Shown here one piece after another: positions 33,360 through 42,359 of a DNA stretch of 64,000 nucleotides. The translations under genes were made by a program, and so were the position numbers. Origin of the DNA: Chloroflexota bacterium. Its GTDB lineage: Bacteria > Chloroflexota > Anaerolineae > UBA2200. The notes below the pieces were generated by a model. The model made no database searches. It saw only the letters and a program-made list of their open reading frames with translations, and was not told the DNA's origin. Location: contig JACIWX010000008.1 of the NCBI GenBank assembly GCA_014360755.1, positions 31,916 through 95,915 of the forward strand. The letters are read 5' to 3'. Within the stretch, counting starts at the first letter, position 1, and each line of letters begins with the position of its first letter.

Positions 33360-33815
33360 ATGACCTACGGAGAGAAAAACGAGAAGGATATACGCATAAC
33401 CAGCGAACTGGCTATCCCACTTTCCGAACTGGAGTTTCGCTTCTCGCGCAGCAGCGGCCCAGGTGGGCAGAGAGTGAACCGGCGTGAGACGCGTGTAGAA
33501 CTGCTTTTTGACGTGCAACACTCGCCTAGCCTGAACGAAGCACAACGAACGCGTTTGCTCAACCGTTTGGCGAACCACATAGACAGCGAGGGCATCCTCC
33601 GCATTGTCGCCACAACCTATCGCAGCCAGCTTCGCAATCGAGAAGAAGCACTGGAACGGTTTGTCCAAATAATACGACGGGGGCTGCACGTACCAAGACG
33701 ACGTCTCTCTACCAGGCCCTCCCCACAAAGCGTGCAGCAACGCCTCGAACAGAAACGAAGACGAGGGCAAATCAAAGCACTGCGCAAGCGTATCCCGTTG
33801 GATACCAGCGAATGA
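33360..33815 (+). CDS. ArfB/YaeJ-like peptidyl-tRNA hydrolase domain protein
   Basis: A 151-residue class I release-factor-type protein with only the catalytic domain. The GGQ loop is SSGPGGQRVNRRETRVEL, and it ends in a basic tail (RLEQKRRRGQIKALRKR) like the ArfB tail that senses an empty mRNA channel. It should rescue stalled ribosomes by hydrolysing peptidyl-tRNA. No codon-recognition domain is present, so it is not RF1/RF2. It is the last gene of the deoB-queA string. Confidence 0.88.
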   Translation: MTYGEKNEKDIRITSELAIPLSELEFRFSRSSGPGGQRVNRRETRVELLFDVQHSPSLNEAQRTRLLNRLANHIDSEGILRIVATTYRSQLRNREEALERFVQIIRRGLHVPRRRLSTRPSPQSVQQRLEQKRRRGQIKALRKRIPLDTSE

Positions 33816-33828
33816 CCCCCTCCTTCAT

Positions 33829-33857
33829 TTGACTGTAATCACCTCTTGTGCTATTCT
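33829..33857 (+). promoter_or_regulatory. Promoter of the deoxynucleoside kinase gene
   Basis: TTGACT (33829-33834) and TATTCT (33852-33857) have a 17-base spacer. Transcription would begin near 33864, giving a leader of about 134 bases. Confidence 0.75.
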
Positions 33858-33880
33858 TTCGCGAGGTGCGCAGGTTAGGG

Positions 33881-33971
33881 GCGATTAGCACAGTAGGCTT
33901 GTCGCAGACAAGAAACTCGTGAGTGCCCGTTGAGCAGATGCCACTCTAATCGCTGCTCGTACACTGGGCAC
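33881..33971 (+). ncRNA. Candidate structured leader RNA upstream of the deoxynucleoside kinase
   Basis: GCGATTAG (33881-33888) is complementary to CTAATCGC (33946-33953) and encloses a perfect hairpin CTTGTC-GCA-GACAAG (33898-33912). A competing or pseudoknotted structure pairs GTGCCC (33923-33928) with GGGCAC (33966-33971) and GAGCAG (33932-33937) with CTGCTC (33953-33958); CTAATCG falls in its loop. It matches no riboswitch class that I can recall. Whether it is a regulatory switch is inference. Confidence 0.45.
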
Positions 33972-33997
33972 ACAATGGACAACAAGGGGAGCAGAAG

Positions 33998-34639
33998 ATG
34001 CCGCGATACTTTGTCGTCGTAGCGGGCAATATAGGCGCAGGAAAAACATCCTTGACCAAGCTCATGGCTGCTCGCCTGGGCTGGGATGCTTTTTACGAAT
34101 CGGTGGATGACAACCCTTATCTGGCTGATTTTTACAAGGACATGCGAAAATGGAGTTTCCATTTGCAGATCTTTTTCCTTGGCCACCGCGCCAAAATCCA
34201 CCGCTATCTAAGCACAGAGCATCCTAACTCAAGCATTCTGGACCGCAGTATCTATGAAGATGCTGAGATATTCGTGCGCGCTTTGCATACATTGAACCAC
34301 CTGGATGAACGAGACTTGAAAGCCTATCGCAGCGTGTATGAAGAAGTGATTCGCAACCTGCCAGCGCCCCATTTGTTGGTCTATCTGCGTGCCACCGTAC
34401 CGACATTGATGGCACGCATTCGCCAACGCAGTCGGGAAATCGAAGCCGGTATCACGGCGGACTACCTGGCTTTGCTCAATTCGTTCTACGAAGAATGGCT
34501 GCAGCACTTTGACCTATGCCCAGTGCTTACTATACCAAGCGATGAACTGGATTTTGTCAAGCACGATCACCATCTGACCATTATTACCAACCGTGTCCTG
34601 GACAGGCTAAAAGGGAAAGAGGAAATCACCTTTCAATAA
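33998..34639 (+). CDS. Deoxynucleoside kinase
   Basis: A 213-residue kinase of the deoxyadenosine/deoxyguanosine kinase family, which phosphorylates deoxynucleosides with ATP. The P-loop is VVVAGNIGAGKTSLTKLMAARLG, followed by YESVDDNPYLADFYKDMRKWSFHLQIFFL; the DRS motif is ILDRSIYEDAEIF; the lid is RIRQRSREIEAGI. GGGGAGCAGA precedes the ATG. The long leader folds into conserved-looking stems (see the RNA feature). It works in salvage alongside PNP and DeoB. Confidence 0.92.
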   Translation: MPRYFVVVAGNIGAGKTSLTKLMAARLGWDAFYESVDDNPYLADFYKDMRKWSFHLQIFFLGHRAKIHRYLSTEHPNSSILDRSIYEDAEIFVRALHTLNHLDERDLKAYRSVYEEVIRNLPAPHLLVYLRATVPTLMARIRQRSREIEAGITADYLALLNSFYEEWLQHFDLCPVLTIPSDELDFVKHDHHLTIITNRVLDRLKGKEEITFQ

Positions 34640-34660
34640 TCGAACAGTGCACTAGCCCAC

Positions 34661-34689
34661 TTGCATCTTATGAAAAGCTATGTTAAAAT
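34661..34689 (+). promoter_or_regulatory. Promoter of the tyrosine recombinase gene
   Basis: TTGCAT (34661-34666) and TAAAAT (34684-34689) have a 17-base spacer; the coding start lies 57 bases on. Confidence 0.6.
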
Positions 34690-34746
34690 AAAATGGTAGA
34701 TTGGAATCTGCAAGTCAACTATTAGGTCTGAATGAAGGAGTGTAAC

Positions 34747-35652
34747 ATGTTGAAAAGAATTGAAGAATATCTCACCTCATTGGAAGTGGAAAAGGGCTAT
34801 TCAGAGAACACCCGCGTCGCTTACAAAAACGATTTGCGGCAATTCATGGAGTTCCTGAAAACCCGCGCAGAGCCCAAAGTGACAAGCTGGGACGACGTTA
34901 CAAAAGATCACCTGGTAACCTATATCCTCAATTTGAAGTCGGATCGGGAATATGCCTCTACCACAGTGGCAAGAAAGATAGCTGCCATCAAGTCCTTCTT
35001 CCACTTTCTGGTAGCCGATGGGCTGATCAAAGACGACCCCACTGCGACACTGGACTCTCCGCGCATAAAAAAGTATCTGCCCCGTGCAATTTCTCAGCAA
35101 GATGTCGAGAAATTGCTGGAGGCAGCGAGCAAGTCGGATGCCCCTAGAGCCCTCCGCGATCGAGCCATCCTCGAGTTGCTGTATGCCACAGGCATGAGAG
35201 TGAGCGAACTCGTGGCTCTGAACGTAGGGGATGTGGACCTAGCCTCGGCAAGCGTCCGCTGCTTTGGCAAGGGGGGCAAAGAGCGGGTAATCCCCGTTTA
35301 TGAACGCGCTGTACAAGCACTTGATGAGTATCTAAACAAGGGCCGCCCCCAACTTGTGCGCGATCCAGAGCAAAAGGCGCTCTTCTTGAACCAGCGCGGG
35401 ATGCGCCTGACCAGGCAAGGGCTATGGCTGATCGTCAAGGGCTATGTCAAAGAGGCTGGCATCCAAGCGCAGGTCACTCCGCACACTTTACGCCATTCCT
35501 TTGCGACGCACATGCTGCGTGGCGGTGCGGACTTGCGTAACGTCCAGGAACTCCTGGGTCATGCCAACATCGCTACGACGCAGGTATACACGCAAGTCAG
35601 CAACGAGCGGCTGCGCGAAGTGTACGATGAAGCCCATCCACGCGCCAAGTAG
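34747..35652 (+). CDS. Tyrosine recombinase XerC/XerD
   Basis: A 301-residue tyrosine recombinase of normal Xer length. The N-terminal SAM-like domain is YLTSLEVEKGYSENTRVAYKNDLRQF. The catalytic residues are Arg in LLYATGMRVSELVAL, Lys in CFGKGGKERVIP, His-x-x-Arg in TPHTLRHSFATHML, His in LGHANIATTQVYTQV, and the nucleophilic Tyr in the last motif. It should resolve chromosome dimers at dif; a sole chromosomal Xer is likely, though a mobile-element integrase cannot be fully excluded. ATG 34747 has AAGGAG eight bases upstream; the open frame includes another ATG at 34732. Confidence 0.9.
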   Translation: MLKRIEEYLTSLEVEKGYSENTRVAYKNDLRQFMEFLKTRAEPKVTSWDDVTKDHLVTYILNLKSDREYASTTVARKIAAIKSFFHFLVADGLIKDDPTATLDSPRIKKYLPRAISQQDVEKLLEAASKSDAPRALRDRAILELLYATGMRVSELVALNVGDVDLASASVRCFGKGGKERVIPVYERAVQALDEYLNKGRPQLVRDPEQKALFLNQRGMRLTRQGLWLIVKGYVKEAGIQAQVTPHTLRHSFATHMLRGGADLRNVQELLGHANIATTQVYTQVSNERLREVYDEAHPRAK

Positions 35653-35657
35653 AAACA

Positions 35658-36512
35658 ATGCAAAAGCCCTTCTCTAAAACGGAGATCAGCGAGGCGGTAG
35701 CATATATTGCTGGGAGAGCCAGCCTGCGCCCCCGTGTAGGAATTATTCTGGGGTCAGGGCTGGCCTCCCTGGCTGATGAAGTTGCGCAGCCTGTGCGTAT
35801 CCCATATTCGGAGATACCCCATTTTGTTTCCACTACGGTAGAGGGACATCCTGGCGAGCTGGTAATCGGTTGGCTACAGGACTGCCCAGTATTCTTGATG
35901 CGCGGTCGGTTTCACTATTATGAAGGCTACTCCATGCAGGAGGTGACTTTCCCCATTCGGGTCATGTGGGGCATGGGGATAAAATATCTCATTGTAACCA
36001 ATGCTGCAGGCGGTTTGAACCCCTCGTTCCGCCCTGGCGATCTCATGCTTATCACCGACCATATTGGCCTGACCAACATGGTGGGCCTTAACCCATTACG
36101 CGGCCCCAATGATCCAGAGATTGGCCCACGCTTTCCGGATATGTCCCAAGCCTATGACCCCGCCTTGCGCGAATTAGCACTGCAAGCAGCCACTGACTTG
36201 GGCATCCCTCTGCATCAAGGAGTGTATATCATGCTGAGTGGCCCCAGTTATGAGACCCCAGCCGATTTGCGCTTCCTGCGTCTCATCGGCGCGGATGCAG
36301 TGGGCATGTCCACAGTGCCGGAGGTTACCGTAGCACATCACGCAGGCATCCGTGTGCTGGCTATTTCAGGCATCAGCAATGTCGCTGTCATGGGACCAGG
36401 TGCTGCTGCGGTCAGCCATGAAGAAGTCCTTGCTGCAGGACAAACCATAGTAGTGAAACTGAGCCCGCTCATTAAGGAGATTCTCCGCAGGCTGGAACAA
36501 AATTTGGCCTAG
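35658..36512 (+). CDS. Purine nucleoside phosphorylase (PNP, class II)
   Basis: A 284-residue trimeric-type PNP that splits purine (deoxy)nucleosides with phosphate. The phosphate loop is VGIILGSGLASLAD, followed by VEGHPGELVIG, MRGRFHYYEGYSMQEVTFPIRVM, TNAAGGLNPSFRPGDLMLITDHI, and SGPSYETPADLRFLR with GADAVGMSTVPEV. The Asn of the base pocket is in GISNVAV. Its ATG is six bases past the recombinase stop without a clear ribosome binding site. The product, (deoxy)ribose-1-phosphate, is the DeoB substrate. Confidence 0.94.
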   Translation: MQKPFSKTEISEAVAYIAGRASLRPRVGIILGSGLASLADEVAQPVRIPYSEIPHFVSTTVEGHPGELVIGWLQDCPVFLMRGRFHYYEGYSMQEVTFPIRVMWGMGIKYLIVTNAAGGLNPSFRPGDLMLITDHIGLTNMVGLNPLRGPNDPEIGPRFPDMSQAYDPALRELALQAATDLGIPLHQGVYIMLSGPSYETPADLRFLRLIGADAVGMSTVPEVTVAHHAGIRVLAISGISNVAVMGPGAAAVSHEEVLAAGQTIVVKLSPLIKEILRRLEQNLA

Positions 36513-36609
36513 AACCAGTCTTATCAGTAACGTTCTGGAGCTACGGACAGAGAGCAACAGGCCGTGTTGCTCAAGCCATAGACCATTGGAGTCACAAAGG
36601 CGCCCAAAG

Positions 36610-37332
36610 ATGATGCTCAAAGTTCTCTCTCTGATCAAAGCCTATTCGCTCTGGATATATATCGCAGGCTTCTTGGCTGCCTTGCTCAGCCTGCGCGAAC
36701 TCCGCAAAGCGCAAAAAGACAAACAAGAAACCATTTTTACCTTGGAGAAAGAACTGGCTTCAGCCCGTGAGAACCGGGCACGCACCTCTCTGATCCTTGC
36801 CAGTGCTTTGCTGGTCACCTTGACTTTGCTGATGTTTGTAGTTATTCCTGCCCAACCGATACCTCTAGCACAGGAACCTACTCCGACCTCGCTGCTGGTC
36901 ATTGAATTGCCAACCAGCACACCCGCTCCACCGACTCCGACGATGACCCGTATCCCCACACGCCCAAGGCCTACGCCCTTGCCGCCAACGCCAACCACCA
37001 CTGCCACCCCACTGCCACCACCGCCTTGCCCTCAACCTGGTGTCCAGATCACCTCTCCCCGGATGAATCAAGTCATTTCCGGTCAAGTAACCATCCTGGG
37101 TACAGCGCAAATCGATCGTTTTCAATTCTACAAACTGGAATATGGCGTGGGTGAAAATCCAGCACAATGGCACAGCATTGGCGAGATAAACCGTACTCCT
37201 GTAGTCAATGGGGTGCTGGGCGTCTGGAATACAACGGGATTCCCCAGCGGGGTCTTTACACTCCGCCTAACGGTAGTGGATATCACGGGCAATTTCCCAC
37301 CGCCTTGCGATGTACAGGTCATTATCCAATAG
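36610..37332 (+). CDS. Membrane-anchored protein with coiled coil, Thr/Pro linker and C-terminal beta domain
   Basis: A 240-residue protein of unknown function. One membrane helix is near the N-terminus (SLWIYIAGFLAALLSL), then a charged coiled coil (ELRKAQKDKQETIFTLEKELASAREN), a second helix (TSLILASALLVTLTLLMFVVI), a Thr/Pro-rich linker and a C-terminal domain with QITSPRMNQVISGQVTILGTA and GFPSGVFTLRLTVVDITGN. The latter looks like an Ig-like surface module. I see no enzyme motif. Confidence 0.65.
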   Translation: MMLKVLSLIKAYSLWIYIAGFLAALLSLRELRKAQKDKQETIFTLEKELASARENRARTSLILASALLVTLTLLMFVVIPAQPIPLAQEPTPTSLLVIELPTSTPAPPTPTMTRIPTRPRPTPLPPTPTTTATPLPPPPCPQPGVQITSPRMNQVISGQVTILGTAQIDRFQFYKLEYGVGENPAQWHSIGEINRTPVVNGVLGVWNTTGFPSGVFTLRLTVVDITGNFPPPCDVQVIIQ

Positions 37333-37415
37333 AATTTGCACGCAACGCATGAAATCGGCCAGTGGAACCATTGGCCGATTTGTTTTTCCTTTACCTACAC
37401 CAAAGAAAGAGCCTC

Positions 37416-37444
37416 TTGGCGATGCGCCTATATTTTGCTACAAT
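37416..37444 (+). promoter_or_regulatory. Promoter of the subtilase-phosphoesterase gene
   Basis: TTGGCG (37416-37421) and TACAAT (37439-37444) have a 17-base spacer; the ATG follows 43 bases later, after TGGAGG. Confidence 0.55.
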
Positions 37445-37487
37445 ACCGCCATAGCACGACATCACTATCCTCTGGAGGCCAGTTGCT

Positions 37488-40472
37488 ATGAAGAAAAAAT
37501 TCGCGCTGTTCATCATGCTCGCCTTGCTGCTCTTCTTTTTTGTACCCCACACGTTGCAAGCGCGCACACCTCAAGCTGCCTATGGGATAGGGCACTCAGC
37601 GCTCGGCTTTGTTCCCTGGGATGGCACAATGACACCCAAGGACAATCCGAAAATCACTTCCGCTCTTTACCAGCTCGTCCGGCTTGCCAGCAATGGAAAT
37701 TGGGCTCAAGTCCAGCGTTATGCCAACCATTGGGGATTGAGGATCGAGAACCAGCAAATCCGTGTCGTGCTGGAAGTCAAATCTGATGCTCTAGCTGCCT
37801 TTGACCTCTTAGCCAGGGAGATGGGCCTCCAGGTAGAAGCCATATACCGCAACCATGTACAGGTCTTGGCTCCAGTTACCTCGTTGCTGCATCTCGCTGA
37901 CCAGCCGTGGGTGCATCGCGTGCGCCCTCCGTACTATCCATTTCCCTTGGCTGTGACCAGTGAGGGAGTCGCGATTACCGCTGCGAATACGTGGCATGCC
38001 GCAGGCCTTGTGGGCAACGGTGTGAAGGTCGCTGTGATTGACCTAGGTTTTCAAAACTATACCGCCCTCCAGGCTAGCGGAGAACTGCCGGTGAATCTGG
38101 TTGCACGTAGTTTTCGCAGCGATGGGAACATCGAAGCGAGCCAAGTGCACGGCAGTGCCTGCGCTGAGATCATCTACGATATGGCTCCCGGTGCTCAATT
38201 ATACTTGCTGAACTTTGAGACAGATGTCGAATTCGGCAACGCCGTGGACTATGCTATCGCGCAGGGAGCAAAGGTCATTTCTTGCTCTATAGGCTGGCTT
38301 GGAGCTGGGCCTTTCGACGGCACAGGGCCTATCTGCGACATCGTCAACCATGCTCGCGACCATGGCGTCTTCTGGGCTCAAGCAGCCGGAAATGCCGCCA
38401 ACAAACATTGGGAAGGCCCTTGGTATGATCCCGATGGGAACGGGCGGCATAACTTTAGTCTTAGCGACGAAACCCAATCCTTCACCGCTGCAGCATACAC
38501 AACCATCCAAGCCAATCTGGTGTGGAATGACCCCTGGGGAGCTTCGAGCAACAACTACGATCTCTATCTCTACGATGCGAATAACCAATTGGTAGCGAGT
38601 TCCACAGACTGGCAAAATGGGGACGATTTCCCCAGCGAGTTCATCTATTATAACGTGGGACCTGCTGGAGGTACCTATCACCTAGTGATCCAGCGCTACT
38701 CTGCTACTGGTACGGCTCAGTTGGAACTTTATTCCTTCCAGCAGCTCTTTGAATACCGGGTACCAGCGAGCAGCCTGATCATACCCGCTGACGCAGGAGG
38801 AGCAGTAGCCACAGGGGCTACGTACTGGGTAACGGATGCCCTAGAATCATTCAGCTCGCGGGGGCCTGCGAACGACGGCCGCTCAAAACCCGAATTCTCT
38901 GCTCCTGATGGGGTTTCCTCAGCAGCCTATGGAGGCTCTTTCTTCGGCACATCGGCAGCAGCACCGCATTTGGCAGGGGCAGCAGTCCTTGTCCGGGGTG
39001 TATACCCAGGCTACACTGTAACAGACACAGTGACCTTCTTGGCGCAGCGCGCTGTTGACCGTGGTATTGTCGGGCGTGACAATGAGTACGGCTATGGCCG
39101 CATTTCCTTAGGTGTCGCACCCAGCACGCCTACTCCTACCCTTACTGCTACAACCACACCAACACTTACTCCCACAGTGCCTACCCCCTCGCCCACACCA
39201 ACAGCTTCTGTTACACCCACTCCCACCCGTACCTTTACCCCGACACCCACGTTGACGCCCGGCGGTGCGACCACCATCACCCTGCAATACGGCCTCAACG
39301 GCTACATCGGCGCCGAAGATACCTACATCTACCAATATGAGCCAGACAAAACCAACTCCTCCGCTTCCCTGCTCAAAGTCGGCTACAAACAGCAGAACGC
39401 TGCCCTGCTGCGCTTCGACCTGTCCCCCATCCCACCAAACGCCCCCATCTCCCAGGCCACCCTCTACCTCTACGCCGCAGGCTGGAGCGGAGCGGATTCT
39501 ACCTTAGGTGTCTATTACATTACCCGTACCGTCACGCTCTCTCAAGCCACATGGAATCGGGCACAGGACAATAACCCGTGGGGCTCGCCAGGGTGCAACG
39601 ACACCACCAGCGATCGCCGTGCCCTCCCAGAAAGCACGGTGCAAACAGCTGGTATCCGGCGCTGGTACGGCTTTAACCTCACTTCTGTTGTCCAGGGCTG
39701 GGCAGATGGCAGCCTAGAGAACAACGGTGTGCTGGTGCGCACCATGTACCCTGCGTTTACCGGCACCTTCCAGTTCACGAGTGCCGAATCTAGCACCCCT
39801 GACTTGCGCCCGAAATTGGTTATCACCTACCGCATTGCCGGTGATCCCACGCCTACGCCCAGCGCTAGCAGCACACCGTTTCTCATCATTGGACACATCA
39901 CCGACGCCCACATCGGCAGAAACGAGTTCTGCTCTACTTGTCTCATCAACCTAGTGAGATTGATTAGTCAGCACGCAAACGTAATGGTAGACACAGGTGA
40001 TTGCACAGAAAACGGACTCGCTGGAGAGACTATTGAATACAAACAGCATGTGGACGGCAATATCACTATTCCCTGGCGGGCGGTGATGGGCAACCACGAC
40101 ACACCTAGCATCTTCACGGCATACATTGGCCCGCTGGAATGGTCCTGGGACGTCGGTGGCTATCGCCTCATTGGCATCAACAGCGAAGCCATTAACTATA
40201 CTGCTCTGGATAATGCCCTAACAAACGAAAAACCTTGCATTATCTTTGGCCATTTTCCACTGAGTGTGTATAATACACAAGACCAGGATAAACTGCGTCA
40301 ACGCTTCAAGGCATACAATGTCCTACTTTATGTAGCAGGCCACGCTCACCTAGATTCGTGGGAAATTGACCCATATTCGGGCACCCGTTTGCTGGTTGGT
40401 CATTGGGCTTGTGGCAACCATTACCGTCTGATTACCTTGCGCGGAACCAATATAGAAGTTGCTTTTTATTGA
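37488..40472 (+). CDS. Exported S8 protease - DNRLRE - metallophosphoesterase fusion
   Basis: A 994-residue secreted protein. A signal peptide (FALFIMLALLLFFFVPHTLQA) is followed by a subtilase domain: Asp in VAVIDLGFQN, His in SQVHGSACAEIIYD, Ser in FGTSAAAPHLAG. Between His and Ser sits an insert of about 120 residues (NLVWNDPWGASSNNYDLYLYD and so on) that looks like a PPC-type beta domain. A Thr/Pro linker leads to a DNRLRE module (residues about 600-780: LLRFDLSPIPPNAPISQATLYLY, TWNRAQDNNPWGSPGCN). A second short linker joins a complete calcineurin-like phosphoesterase with ITDAHIG, DTGDCTENG, VMGNHDTP, IIFGHFP and AGHAHLDSW. Having a protease and a phosphoesterase in one surface protein is unusual. 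The gene has its own promoter. Confidence 0.9.
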   Translation: MKKKFALFIMLALLLFFFVPHTLQARTPQAAYGIGHSALGFVPWDGTMTPKDNPKITSALYQLVRLASNGNWAQVQRYANHWGLRIENQQIRVVLEVKSDALAAFDLLAREMGLQVEAIYRNHVQVLAPVTSLLHLADQPWVHRVRPPYYPFPLAVTSEGVAITAANTWHAAGLVGNGVKVAVIDLGFQNYTALQASGELPVNLVARSFRSDGNIEASQVHGSACAEIIYDMAPGAQLYLLNFETDVEFGNAVDYAIAQGAKVISCSIGWLGAGPFDGTGPICDIVNHARDHGVFWAQAAGNAANKHWEGPWYDPDGNGRHNFSLSDETQSFTAAAYTTIQANLVWNDPWGASSNNYDLYLYDANNQLVASSTDWQNGDDFPSEFIYYNVGPAGGTYHLVIQRYSATGTAQLELYSFQQLFEYRVPASSLIIPADAGGAVATGATYWVTDALESFSSRGPANDGRSKPEFSAPDGVSSAAYGGSFFGTSAAAPHLAGAAVLVRGVYPGYTVTDTVTFLAQRAVDRGIVGRDNEYGYGRISLGVAPSTPTPTLTATTTPTLTPTVPTPSPTPTASVTPTPTRTFTPTPTLTPGGATTITLQYGLNGYIGAEDTYIYQYEPDKTNSSASLLKVGYKQQNAALLRFDLSPIPPNAPISQATLYLYAAGWSGADSTLGVYYITRTVTLSQATWNRAQDNNPWGSPGCNDTTSDRRALPESTVQTAGIRRWYGFNLTSVVQGWADGSLENNGVLVRTMYPAFTGTFQFTSAESSTPDLRPKLVITYRIAGDPTPTPSASSTPFLIIGHITDAHIGRNEFCSTCLINLVRLISQHANVMVDTGDCTENGLAGETIEYKQHVDGNITIPWRAVMGNHDTPSIFTAYIGPLEWSWDVGGYRLIGINSEAINYTALDNALTNEKPCIIFGHFPLSVYNTQDQDKLRQRFKAYNVLLYVAGHAHLDSWEIDPYSGTRLLVGHWACGNHYRLITLRGTNIEVAFY

Positions 40473-40689
40473 TCTCGCTCGACTTACGCGCCCGCAGCAT
40501 AAAGGACGGAAACGTGTTTTTGTCCAGCGTATACTTGCGTTGTGATTAGCGTCATAATAAAAAATTATGCTAAAATAAAACAGCGACAGGTTTCGTGAGG
40601 CTTTGGGTGGTGAATATGTCAGTGCAGCATATGCCACCCTGTGATGAGGCCAGGGTATGTGACAACCCTGGTAGGGGAGGTAATGTCCG
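40473..40689. other. Leader region with two hairpins before the DNRLRE protein gene
   Basis: GGGTGG and ATATG (40605-40618) pair with CATAT and CCACCC (40628-40639). A second hairpin pairs CCAGGG (40650-40655) with CCCTGG (40666-40671) and ends just before GGGGAGG, the ribosome binding site. It may be a structured leader; I could not match a known riboswitch. Confidence 0.4.
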
Positions 40690-42249
40690 ATGAACCAAAA
40701 TCCTGTTTTTTCTCATTCTCTTTCCTGGGCAAAACGTTCGGCCTGCGTTGGCTTGACCATCGTCTTGTTGCTTAGTCTTGTTCCTAGCCCCTCAACGCAA
40801 GCAGATCCAGCCCTCAGCCCACCTGCATCCGCTGCTGTCGAGCCTATCACAGTCTTCTTTAAGGAAAGGATCTACCCTGACATTTATTACCAGGGTGTTT
40901 CCGATACCCATATTTCACTCTACGAGCCTACTACGAACTTTGGGGATTACCCAACCATGCGCATCCACCCTTCTTCTTCGGGACGCGAGCGCGGCTTGAT
41001 CAAGTTTGATATCTCTATCATACCCACCAATGCTACTGTCATTGAAGCTACGCTCTACATGTATGCCTGGTATTGGAGTTATTCTTTCCCCATCACTATC
41101 TACGCTTACCGGGTCATTAAGCACTGGAACGAACGCGAGGCGACTTGGGAACGCGCTACCGCTACTAGCTATTGGCATACTCCTGGCTGTAACAGCCCGA
41201 CCTATGACTATGACCCTGCCTTTGCTGTCTCTACGACTGTTTCCAATACCAGACAGTATTACGCCTGGGATGTTACTCAGATGGCACAGTTCTGGGTTGC
41301 CAATCCTCTCGCTAATGAAGGGGTGCTCCTCGTCGGCGAGGGGCTGAGTGTGCAGTACCAGTTCCGCACCTCAGAAATCGATTCCGCTGATCTGCGCCCT
41401 TATCTTGTCGTTACTTATCTTCCTGCTGCGCCTTCTCCCACCCCTACCCGCACTGCCACACCAACCATCATGGCTACTTATTCTCCTACTCCAACTAGTA
41501 CTCCTATCAACTCTCCTACCCCAACCAAAACTCCAACGCCTACAAACTCTCCTACTCCAACCATAACTCTCACACCTATACACTCCCCTACCCCAACCAA
41601 CACACCCACCGTTACCCCTACCCGTACACCCGCGCCAACTGCTACTCCTATTCCGACCCCGACACAACGCATCTTTCAACAAGAGTTCCTACCCTTTTCC
41701 TCGTACGATGGGGCTACTGATACCTCGCTTTCCTCCTACAGGCCAGACACGCCATGGGGCAACGAGGACAGCCTGCGTATCAATGGGCGCGAAAATGGTA
41801 CGGAACGCGTTCTCATCCGCTTCGATCTCGAGGGATATATCCCTAGCAACGCCCATATCCTCAGTGCCAAATTATCCTTATTTGCCTGGTCTAGACGCAC
41901 TCTCTATGGCATGCGGGTCTTGGCTTTTGACGTCTTGCGCCCCTGGGATGAGGCAACTGCCACCTGGAATCAAGCCGATGCCGACGTCCGCTGGACCGCT
42001 CCAGGCTGCGAATCTATCGGCAGCGACCGTGCAGGCGAGCTCTTGGCTACCGTGTTTGTCTACTTCACCAACAAATTCTATGATTGGGATGTGACGCCAC
42101 TTGTCCAGCGCTGGGTCAACGACCCATGGACCAACCATGGCATCCTTCTGCTCAGCCAGAACGTGGATCAGGAAATTCGCTTCTACTCTTCAGAATGGCG
42201 TGTGCCTCAGCAGCGACCAAAACTGACCGTCATCTATCTTGCGCCTTAA
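40690..42249 (+). CDS. Exported protein with two DNRLRE domains
   Basis: A 519-residue surface protein. A signal peptide ([19 protein letters not shown]) is followed by two copies of the DNRLRE module, about residues 50-235 and 345-518. Each shows RGLIKFDIS or RVLIRFDLE, a Trp-rich TWERA or TWNQA motif, and [12 protein letters not shown] or [12 protein letters not shown]. They are joined by a Thr/Pro-rich linker of about 90 residues. DNRLRE modules are found in adhesive or enzyme-linked exported proteins; no catalytic motif is visible. It follows the subtilase fusion protein, which has the same module. Confidence 0.85.
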   Translation: MNQNPVFSHSLSWAKRSACVGLTIVLLLSLVPSPSTQADPALSPPASAAVEPITVFFKERIYPDIYYQGVSDTHISLYEPTTNFGDYPTMRIHPSSSGRERGLIKFDISIIPTNATVIEATLYMYAWYWSYSFPITIYAYRVIKHWNEREATWERATATSYWHTPGCNSPTYDYDPAFAVSTTVSNTRQYYAWDVTQMAQFWVANPLANEGVLLVGEGLSVQYQFRTSEIDSADLRPYLVVTYLPAAPSPTPTRTATPTIMATYSPTPTSTPINSPTPTKTPTPTNSPTPTITLTPIHSPTPTNTPTVTPTRTPAPTATPIPTPTQRIFQQEFLPFSSYDGATDTSLSSYRPDTPWGNEDSLRINGRENGTERVLIRFDLEGYIPSNAHILSAKLSLFAWSRRTLYGMRVLAFDVLRPWDEATATWNQADADVRWTAPGCESIGSDRAGELLATVFVYFTNKFYDWDVTPLVQRWVNDPWTNHGILLLSQNVDQEIRFYSSEWRVPQQRPKLTVIYLAP

Positions 42250-42359
42250 AATAGCCTGGCAACACTATGAGGGAGATACTACCCCGGCATCGTTAGGGGG
42301 ATAAGCGCTTGTACTGCAACAGCGCTTTGCCACAGGCTATTGCGCCCAAAAGGCCTGGG

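Noticed and set aside
39092..39335. Gly/Val-rich proteins antisense to Thr/Pro linkers (also 41371-41682 and 46027-46236)
   Set aside because: Reading ACN/CCN repeats backwards always gives such frames. They have no start signals.
40560..40689. c-di-GMP-I riboswitch
   Set aside because: The two hairpins lack the conserved CACAGGGCAAACC-type and GGACGCAAAGC-type core sequences.
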